A stretch of DNA of 64,000 bases, taken from NCBI GenBank assembly GCA_964036045.1, contig OZ038378.1, forward strand, positions 19,725,348-19,789,347, given 5' to 3'. Below the pieces are notes generated by a model, which saw only the letters and a program-made list of their open reading frames with translations, was not told where the DNA came from and made no database searches. Source of the DNA: Eutreptiella sp. 'Long Island Sound 2002'. Taxonomy: Eukaryota; Euglenozoa; Euglenophyceae; Eutreptiales; Eutreptiaceae. Position numbers and translations under genes: made by a program. This document shows, piece after piece, positions 55,103 through 64,000 of the stretch. The first letter of the stretch is position 1, and each line of letters begins with the position of its first letter.

Positions 55103-56565
55103 GATCCATAGAGGGATCCGTAGAGTGATCCATAGAGTGATCCATAGAGTGATCCATAGAGTGATCCATGGAGTGATCCGTAGAGTGATCCATAGAGTGA
55201 TCCATAGAGTGATCCATAGAGTGATCCATAGAGTGATCCATAGAGTGATCCATAGAGTGATCCATAGAGTGATCCATAGAGTGATCCATAGAGTGATCCA
55301 TGGAGTGATCCATAGAGTGATCCATAGAGTGATCCATAGAGTGATCCATAGAGTCATCCATAGAGTGATCCATGGGTTGATCCATAGCGTGATCCATGGA
55401 GTGATCAATAGAGTGATCCATAGAGTGATCCATAGAGTGATCCATAGAGTGATCCATAGAGTGAACCATGGAGTGATCCATAGAGGGATCCATAGAGTGA
55501 TCCATACAGTGATCCGGCCTTACACCACTTTACACGGGCCTTACACAACTTTACACGGGCCTTACACCGCTTTACACGTGCCTTACACCCCTTTACACGG
55601 GCCTTACACCACTTTACACGGGCCTTACACCACTTTACACGGGCCTTACACCACTTTACACGGGCCTTTCACCACTTTATAAGCGCCTTACACCACTTTA
55701 CACGGGCCTTACACCGCTTTACACTGGCCTTACACCACTTTACACGGGCCTTACACCACTTTACACGGGCCTTACACCACTTTACACGGGCCTTACACCA
55801 CTTTGCACGGGCCTTCCCCCACTTTACACGGGCCTTACACCACTTTACACGCGCCTTACACCACTTTACACGGGCCTTGCACCACTTTACACGGGCCTTA
55901 CACCACTTTACACGGGCCTTACACCATTTTACACGGGCCTTACACCACTTTACACGGACCTTACACCACTTTACACGGGCCTTACACCACTTTACACGGG
56001 CCTTGCACCACTTTACAGGGGCCTTCCGCCACTTTACACGGGCCTTACACCACTTTACACGGGCCTTACACCACTTTACACGGGCCTTACACCACTTTAC
56101 ACGGACCTTACACCACTTTACACGGGCCTTACACCACTTTACACGGGCCTTACACCGCTTTACACTGGCCTTACACCACTTTACACGGGCCTTACACCAC
56201 TTTACACGGGCCTTACACCACTTTACACGGGCCTTACACCACTTTGCACGGGCCTTCCCCCACTTTACACGGGCCTTACACCACTTTACACGCGCCTTAC
56301 ACCACTTTACACGGGCCTTGCACCACTTTACACGGGCCTTACACCACTTTACACGGGCCTTACACCATTTTACACGGGCCTTACACCACTTTACACGGAC
56401 CTTACACCACTTTACACGGGCCTTACACCACTTTACACGGGCCTTGCACCACTTTACACGGGCCTTCCGCCACTTTACACGGGCCTTACACCACTTTACA
56501 CGGGCCTTACACCACTTTACACGGGCCTTAAACCACTTTACACGGGCCTTACACCACTTTACACG
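55103..56565. repeat. Cassette 61 (PV): B61 + A61
   Basis: B61 55103-55515 (34 units) has the GAGGGATCCG left marker. A61 55516-56565 is the longest A-block (50 units). GCCTTCCCCC at 55811 and again at 56252 shows a 441-bp (21-unit) internal duplication. Confidence 0.93.
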
Positions 56566-57257
56566 GATCCATAGAGTGATCCATAGAGTGATCCATAGAG
56601 TGATCCATAGAGTGATCCATAGAGTGATCCATAGAGTGATCCATAGAGTGATCCGTAGAGTGATCCATAGAGTGATCCATAAAGTGATCCATAGAGTGAT
56701 CCATAGAGTGATCCATAGAGTGATCCATAGAGTGATCCATAGAGTGCTCCATGGAGTGATCCATAGAGTGATCCATAGAGTGTTCCATAGAGTGAGCCAT
56801 GGAGTGATCCATAGAGTGATCCATAGAGTGATCCATTGAGTGATCCATAGAGTGATCCATAGAGTGATCCATAGAGTGATCCATGGGTTGATCCATAGCG
56901 TGATCCATGGAGTGATCAATAGAGTGATCCATAGAGTGATCCATAGACTGATCCATGGAGTGATCCATAGAGTGATCCATGGAGTGGTCCATAGAGTGAT
57001 CCATAGAGTGATCCATACAGTGATCCGGCCTTACACCACTTTACACGGGCCTTACACCACTTTACACGGGCCTTACACCGCTTTACACGGGCCTTACACC
57101 ACTTTACACGGGCCTTACACCACTTTACACGGGCCTTACACCACTTTACACGGGCCTTACACCACTTTGCACGGGCCTTACACCACTTTACACGGGTCTT
57201 GCACCACTTTACACGGGCCTTAAACTACTTTACACGGGCCTTACACCACTTTACACG
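56566..57257. repeat. Cassette 62 (G): B62 + A62
   Basis: B62 56566-57026 (38 units) shares GTGTTCC and GAGCCATGG with B58 and adds CATTGAGTG. A62 57027-57257 has 11 units. It starts the 1210-bp duplication. Confidence 0.93.
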
Positions 57258-57907
57258 GATCCATAGAGGGATCCGTAGAGTGATCCATAGAGTGATCCAT
57301 CGAGTGATCCATAGAGTGATCCATGGAGTGATCCGTAGAGTGATCCATAGAGTGATCCATAGAGTGATCCATAGAGTGATCCATAGAGTGATCCATAGAG
57401 TGATCCATAGAGTGATCCATAGAGTGATCCATAGAGTGATCCATAGAGTGATCCATGGAGTGATCCGTAGAGTGATCCATAGAGTGATCCATAGAGTGAT
57501 CCATAGAATGATCCATAGAGTGATCCATGGAGTGATCCGTAGAGTGATCCATAGAGTGATCCATAGAGTGATCCATGGGTTGATCCATAGCGTGATCCAT
57601 GGAGTGATCAATAGAGTGATCCATAGAGTGATCCATAGACTGATCCATGGAGTGATCCATAGAGTGAACCATGGAGTGATCCATAGAGGGATCCATAGAG
57701 TGATCCATACAGTGATCCGGCCTTACACCACTTTACACGGCCCTTACACAACTTTACACGGGCCTTACACCGCTTTACACGGGCCTTACACCACTTTACA
57801 CGGCCCTTACACAACTTTACACGGGCCTTACACCGCTTTACACGGGCCTTACACCCCTTTACACGGGCCTTACACCACTTTACACGGGCCTTACACCACT
57901 TTACAAG
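57258..57907. repeat. Cassette 63 (PV): B63 + A63
   Basis: B63 57258-57718 (38 units) is a PV block with an extra CATGGAGTGATCCGTAG motif. A63 57719-57907 is only 9 units and holds a 63-bp internal duplication (GGCCCTTACACAAC at about 57739 and 57802). Confidence 0.92.
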
Positions 57908-58467
57908 GATCCATAGAATGATCCATAGAGTGATCCATAGAGTGATCCATAGAGTGCTCCATGGAGTGATCCATAGAGTGATCCATAGAGTGTTCCATAG
58001 AGTGAGCCATGGAGTGATCCATAGAGTGATCCATAGAGTGATCCATTGAGTGATCCATAGAGTGATCCATAGAGTGATCCATAGAGTGATCCATGGGTTG
58101 ATCCATAGCGTGATCCATGGAGTGATCAATAGAGTGATCCATAGAGTGATCCATAGACTGATCCATGGAGTGATCCATAGAGTGATCCATGGAGTGGTCC
58201 ATAGAGTGATCCATAGAGTGATCCATACAGTGATCCGGCCTTACACCACTTTACACGGGCCTTACACCACTTTACACGGGCCTTACACCGCTTTACACGG
58301 GCCTTACACCACTTTACACGGGCCTTACACCACTTTACACGGGCCTTACACCACTTTACACGGGCCTTACACCACTTTGCACGGGCCTTACACCACTTTA
58401 CACGGGTCTTGCACCACTTTACACGGGCCTTAAACTACTTTACACGGGCCTTACACCACTTTACACG
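57908..58467. repeat. Cassette 64 (G, left-truncated): B64 + A64
   Basis: B64 57908-58236 (27 units) is the right part of B62, 1210 bp downstream, with CATAGAATG in its first unit. A64 58237-58467 has 11 units. Confidence 0.93.
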
Positions 58468-59599
58468 GATCCATAGAGGGATCCGTAGAGTGATCCATAG
58501 AGTGATCCATCGAGTGATCCATAGAGTGATCCATGGAGTGATCCGTAGAGTGATCCATAGAGTGATCCATAGAGTGATCCATAGAGTGATCCATAGAGTG
58601 ATCCATAGAGTGATCCATAGAGTGATCCATAGAGTGATCCATAGAGTGATCCATAGAGTGATCCATGGAGTGATCCGTAGAGTGATCCATAGAGTGATCC
58701 ATAGAGTGATCCATAGAATGATCCATAGAGTGATCCATGGAGTGATCCGTAGAGTGAGCCATAGAGTGATCCATAGAGTGATCCATGGGTTGATCCATAG
58801 CGTGATCCATGGAGTGATCAATAGAGTGATCCATAGAGTGATCCATAGACTGATCCATGGAGTGATCCATAGAGTGAACCATGGAGTGATCCATAGAGGG
58901 ATCCATAGAGTGATCCATACAGTGATCCGGCCTTACACCACTTTACACGGCCCTTACACAACTTTACACGGGCCTTACACCGCTTTACACGGGCCTTACA
59001 CCCCTTTACACGGGCCTTACACCACTTTACACGGGCCTTACACCACTTTACACGGGCCTTACACCACTTTACACGGGCCTTTCACCACTTTACAAGCGCC
59101 TTACACCACTTTACACGGGCCTTACACCGCTTTACACTGGCCTTACACCACTTTACACGGGCCTTACACCACTTTACACGGGCCTTACACCACTTTACAC
59201 GGCCCTTACACCACTTTACACGGGCCTTACACCACTTTACACGGGCCTTAAACCACTTTACACGGGCCTTACACCACTTTACACGGGCCTTGCACCACTT
59301 TACAGGGCCCTTACACCATTTACACGTGCCTTACACCACTTTACACGGGCCTGACACCACTGTACACGGACCTTACACCACTTTACACGGGCCTTACACC
59401 ACTTTACACGGGCCTTACACCACTTTACACGGGCCTTACACCACTTTACACGGGCCTTACACCACTTTACACGGGCCTGACACCACTTTACACGGACCTT
59501 ACACCACTTTACACCGGCCTTACACCACTTTACACGGGCCTTACACCATTTTACACGGGCCTTAAACCACTTTACACAGCCCTTACACCACTTTACAAG
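58468..59599. repeat. Cassette 65 (PV): B65 + A65
   Basis: B65 58468-58928 repeats B63 with one change seen (GAGCC at about 58757). A65 58929-59599 is 32 units minus one base (CATTTACAC at 59317). Confidence 0.93.
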
Positions 59600-60447
59600 G
59601 ATCCATAGAGTGATCCATAGAGTGATCCATAGAGTGATCCATAGAGTGATCCATAGAGTGATCCATAGAGTGATCCATGGAGTGATCCGTAGAGTGATCC
59701 ATAGAGTGATCCATAGAGTGATCCATAGAGTGATCCATAGAGTGATCCATAGAGTGATCCATGGAGTGATCCGTAGAGTGATCCATAGAGTGATCCATAG
59801 AGTGATCCATAGAGTGATCCATAGAGTGATACATAGAGTGATTCATAGAGTGATCCATAGAGTGCTCCATGGAGTGATCCATAGAGTGATCCATAGAGTG
59901 ATCCATAGAGTGATCCATAGAATGATCCATAGAGTGATCCATAGAGTGATCCATAGAGTGATCCATAGAGTGATCCATAGAGTGAGCCATGGAGTGATCC
60001 ATAGAGTGATCCATAGAGTGATCCATAGAGTGATCCATAGAGTGATCCATAGAGTGATCCATAGAGTGATCCATGGGTTGATCCATAGCGTGATCCATGG
60101 AGTGATCAATAGAGTGATCCATAGAGTGATCCATAGACTGATCCATGGAGTGATCCATAGAGTGATCCATGGAGTGGTCCATAGAGTGATCCATAGAGTG
60201 ATCCATACAGTGATCCGGCCTTACACCACTTTACACGGGCCTTACACCACTTTACACGGGCCTTACACCGCTTTACACGGGCCTTACACCACTTTACACG
60301 GGCCTTACACCACTTTACACGGGCCTTACACCACTTTACACGGGCCTTACACCACTTTGCACGGGCCTTACACCACTTTACACGGGTCTTGCACCACTTT
60401 ACACGGGCCTTAAACTACTTTACACGGGCCTTACACCACTTTACACG
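59600..60447. repeat. Cassette 66 (V/G hybrid): B66 + A66
   Basis: B66 59600-60216 (51 units) is V at the left, has GAGCCATGG in the middle and G at the right. Unlike B60 it keeps CATGGGTTG-CATAGCGTG. A66 60217-60447 has 11 units. Confidence 0.92.
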
Positions 60448-61492
60448 GATCCATAGAGGGATCCGTAGAGTGATCCATAGAGTGATCCATAGAGTGATCC
60501 ATAGAGTGATCCATGGAGTGATCCGTAGAGTGATCCATAGAGTGATCCATATAGTGATCCATAGAGTGATCCATAGAGTGATCCATAGAGTGATCCATAG
60601 AGTGATCCATAGAGTGATCCATAGAGTGATCCATAGAGTGATCCATAGAGTGATCCATGGGTTGATCCATAGCGTGATCCATGGAGTGATCAATAGAGTG
60701 ATCCATTGAGTGATCCATAGACTGATCCATGGAGTGATCCATAGAGTGAACCATGGAGTGATCCATAGAGGGATCCATAGAGTGATCCATACAGTGATCC
60801 GGCCTTACACCACTTTACACGGGCCTTACACAACTTTACACGGGCCTTACACCGCTTTACACGGGCCTTACACCCCTTTACACGGGCCTTACACCACTTT
60901 ACACGGGCCTTACACCACTTTACACGGGCCTTACACCACTTTACACGGGCCTTTCACCACTTTACAAGCGCCTTACACCACTTTACACGGGCCTTACACC
61001 GCTTTACACTGGCCTTACACCACTTTACACGGGCCTTACACCACTTTACACGGGCCTTACACCACTTTACACGGCCCTTACACCACTTTACACGGGCCTT
61101 ACACCACTTTACACGGGCCTTAAACCACTTTACACGGGCCTTACACCACTTTACACGGGCCTTACACCACTTTACAGGGCCCTTACACCATTTACACGTG
61201 CCTTACACCACTTTACACGGGCCTGACACCACTGTACACGGACCTTACACCACTTTACACGGGCCTTACACTACTTTACACGGGCCTTACACCACTTTAC
61301 ACGGGCCTTACACCACTTTACACGGGCCTTACACCACTTTACACGGGCCTGACACCACTTTACACGGACCTTACACCACTTTACACCGGCCTTACACCCC
61401 TTTACACGGGCCTTACACCACTTTACACGGGCCTTACACCATTTTACACGGGCCTTAAACCACTTTACACAGCCCTTACACCACTTTACAAG
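60448..61492. repeat. Cassette 67 (PV): B67 + A67
   Basis: B67 60448-60800 (29 units) has the GAGGGATCCG left marker and both PV marks. A67 60801-61492 is 33 units minus one base (CATTTACAC at 61189). Confidence 0.93.
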
Positions 61493-62511
61493 GATCCATA
61501 GAGTGATCCATAGAGTGATCCATAGAGTGATCCATAGAGTGATCCATAGAGTGATCCATAGAGTGATCCATGGAGTGATCCGTAGAGTGATCCATAGAGT
61601 GATCCATAGAGTGATCCATAGAGTGATCCATAGAGTGATCCATAGAGTGATCCATGGAGTGATCCGTAGAGTGATCCATAGAGTGATCCATAGAGTGATC
61701 CATAGAGTGATCCATAGAGTGATCCATAGAGTGATCCATAGAGTGATCCATAGAGTGCTCCATGGAGTGATCCATAGAGTGATCCATAGAGTGATCCATA
61801 GAGTGATCCATAGAATGATCCATAGAGTGATCCATAGAGTGATCCATAGAGTGATCCATAGAGTGATCCATAGAGTGATCCATAGAGTGATCCATAGAGT
61901 GATCCATGGGTTGATCCATAGCGTGATCCATGGAGTGATCAATAGAGTGATCCATAGAGTGATCCATAGACTGATCCATGGAGTGATCCATAGAGTGAAC
62001 CATGGAGTGATCCATAGAGTGATCCATAGAGTGATCCATACAGTGATCCGGCCTTACACCACTTTACACGGGCCTTACACCACTTTACACGGGCCTTACA
62101 CCGCTTTACACGGGCCTTACACCACTTTACACGGGCCTTACACCACTTTACACGGGCCTTACACCACTTTACACGGGCCTTACACCACTTTGCACGGGCC
62201 TTCCCCCACTTTACACGGGCCTTACACCACTTTACACGCGCCTTACACCACTTTACACGGGCCTTGCACCACTTTACACGGGCCTTACACCACTTTACAC
62301 GGGCCTTACACCATTTTACACGGGCCTTACACCACTTTACACGGACCTTACACCACTTTACACGGGCCTTACACCACTTTACACGGGCCTTGCACCACTT
62401 TACACGGGCCTTCCGCCACTTTACACGGGCCTTACACCACTTTACACGGGCCTTACACCACTTTACACGGGCCTTAAACCACTTTACACGGGCCTTACAC
62501 CACTTTACACG
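61493..62511. repeat. Cassette 68 (V): B68 + A68
   Basis: B68 61493-62049 has the standard 46-unit V length. A68 62050-62511 has 22 units. Confidence 0.93.
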
Positions 62512-63604
62512 GATCCATAGAGTGATCCATAGATTGATCCATAGAGTGATCCATAGAGTGATCCATAGAGTGATCCATAGAGTGATCCATGGAGTGATCC
62601 ATAGAGTGATCCATAGAGTGATCCACAGAGTGATCCATGGAGTGATCCGTAGAGTGATCCATAGAGTCATCCATAGAGTGATCCATAGAGTGATCCATAG
62701 AATGATCCATAGAGTGATCCATAGAGTGATCCATAGCGTGATCCATAGAGTGATCCATAGAGTGATCCATGGGTTGATCCATAGCGTGATCCATGGAGTG
62801 ATCAATAGAGTGATCCATAGACTGATCCATAGACTGATCCATGGAGTGATCCATAGAGTGAACCATGGAGTGATCCATAGAGGGATCCATAGAGTGATCC
62901 ATACAGTGATCCGGCCTTACACCACTTTACACGGGCCTTACACAACTTTACACGGGCCTTACACCGCTTTACACGGGCCTTACACCCCTTTACACGGGCC
63001 TTACACCACTTTACACGGGCCTTACACCACTTTACACGGGCCTTACACCACTTTACACGGGCCTTTCACCACTTTACAAGCGCCTTACACCACTTTACAC
63101 GGGCCTTACACCGCTTTACACTGGCCTTACACCACTTTACACGGGCCTTACACCACTTTACACGGGCCTTACACCACTTTACACGGCCCTTACACCACTT
63201 TACACGGGCCTTACACCACTTTACACGGGCCTTAAACCACTTTACACGGGCCTTACACCACTTTACACGGGCCTTACACCACTTTACAGGGCCCTTACAC
63301 CATTTACACGTGCCTTACACCACTTTACACGGGCCTGACACCACTGTACACGGACCTTACACCACTTTACACGGGCCTTACACTACTTTACACGGGCCTT
63401 ACACCACTTTACACGGGCCTTACACCACTTTACACGGGCCTTACACCACTTTACACGGGCCTGACACCACTTTACACGGACCTTACACCACTTTACACCG
63501 GCCTTACACCCCTTTACACGGGCCTTACACCACTTTACACGGGCCTTACACCATTTTACACGGGCCTTAAACCACTTTACACAGCCCTTACACCACTTTA
63601 CAAG
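62512..63604. repeat. Cassette 69 (P1/PV hybrid): B69 + A69
   Basis: B69 62512-62912 (33 units) has a P1-like left end (ATTG in unit 2) and the PV right end. A69 62913-63604 is 33 units minus one base (CATTTACAC at 63301), repeating A67 at 2112 bp. Confidence 0.92.
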
Positions 63605-64000
63605 GATCCATAGAGTGATCCATAGAGTGATCCATAGAGTGATCCATAGAGTGATCCATAGAGTGATCCATAGAGTGATCCATGGAGTGATCCGTAGAGT
63701 GATCCATAGAGTGATCCATAGAGTGATCCATAGAGTGATCCATAGAGTGATCCATAGAGTGATCCATGGAGTGATCCGTAGAGTGATCCATAGAGTGATC
63801 CATAGAGTGATCCATAGAGTGATCCATAGAGTGATCCATAGAGTGATCCATAGAGTGATCCATAGAGTGCTCCATGGAGTGATCCATAGAGTGATCCATA
63901 GAGTGATCCATAGAGTGATCCATAGAATGATCCATAGAGTGATCCATAGAGTGATCCATAGAGTGATCCATAGAGTGATCCATAGAGTGATCCATAGAGT
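63605..64000. repeat. B70 (V-like), cut by window end
   Basis: The first 396 bp follow B68 at an offset of 2112 bp, with two CATGGAGTGATCCGTAG motifs and GTGCTCCATGG. The right end that decides the class lies outside the window. Confidence 0.9.

Larger units (their letters stand above)
1..64000. repeat. Two-component satellite array with higher-order structure
   Basis: The whole window consists of a 21-bp repeat (A, about 52% GC) and a 12-bp repeat (B, about 42% GC) in alternating blocks, 70 B-blocks in all, always in the same orientation. No unique sequence interrupts them. Block junctions are constant: TTACACG joins GATCCATAG on the left of B, and CATACAGTGATCC joins GGCCTTACACC on the right. 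Diagnostic point variants keep fixed places inside blocks, so whole blocks, not single units, have been copied. No role can be read from the sequence. A heterochromatic satellite is the most likely interpretation. Confidence 0.97.

Overview
The window is one uninterrupted satellite array. I found no gene, RNA gene, transposon or stretch of unique sequence on either strand. Every base belongs to one of two simple tandem repeats that alternate head to tail. The A repeat is a 21-bp unit made of GGGCC, TTACAC, CACT and TTACAC in that order. The B repeat is a 12-bp unit, GATCCATAGAGT. About 32.4 kb is A and 31.6 kb is B. The array holds 70 B-blocks (numbered B1 to B70, the last cut by the window end), separated by A-blocks (A1 follows B1, and so on; A0 is the partial block at the left edge). 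All blocks have the same orientation.

The organisation is strict. All 69 complete B-blocks have a length of 12n+5. Of the 69 complete A-blocks, 56 are exact multiples of 21, and the other 13 differ by one of three recurring small indels (+1, +5, -1). B-blocks start at GATCC after ...TTACACG and end at CATACAGTGATCC (rarely CATATAGTG or CATACCGTG) before GGCCTTACACC. B-blocks fall into classes by their right-end variants: P (plain), T (TAGTGTG), G (GGAGTGGTCC), PV (GAACC plus GAGGGATCC) and V (GAACC only). The classes recur in the order P1-T-P2-G-PV-V with characteristic lengths, which implies a six-cassette higher-order repeat of roughly 5.1-5.65 kb. Good examples are B1-B6 (275-5428) and B49-B54 (44001-49610).

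Region by region: 0-7.5 kb is one hexamer plus the start of a nearly identical second. 7.5-17 kb holds shortened periods in which V and P1 were lost. 17-28 kb is a recently amplified run of V/P1 and P1/T dimers marked by +1 and +5 indels. 28-36 kb is rearranged, with fused B-blocks of 857 and 1073 bp and a collapsed stretch at 33.6-34.0 kb. 36-53 kb is mostly regular hexamers with one 1028-bp tandem duplication. 53-64 kb is dominated by G/PV dimers and a -1 marker.

The many long open frames (up to 1379 codons) are by-products. Both units are multiples of three and lack stops in several frames. In most cassettes the frame that leaves one B-block cannot enter the next, and indels appear freely.

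The organism cannot be identified from the sequence. A long two-component satellite with higher-order structure suggests eukaryotic heterochromatin (centromeric, subtelomeric or sex-chromosome type), but that is inference. I do not recognise either repeat as a named satellite family.
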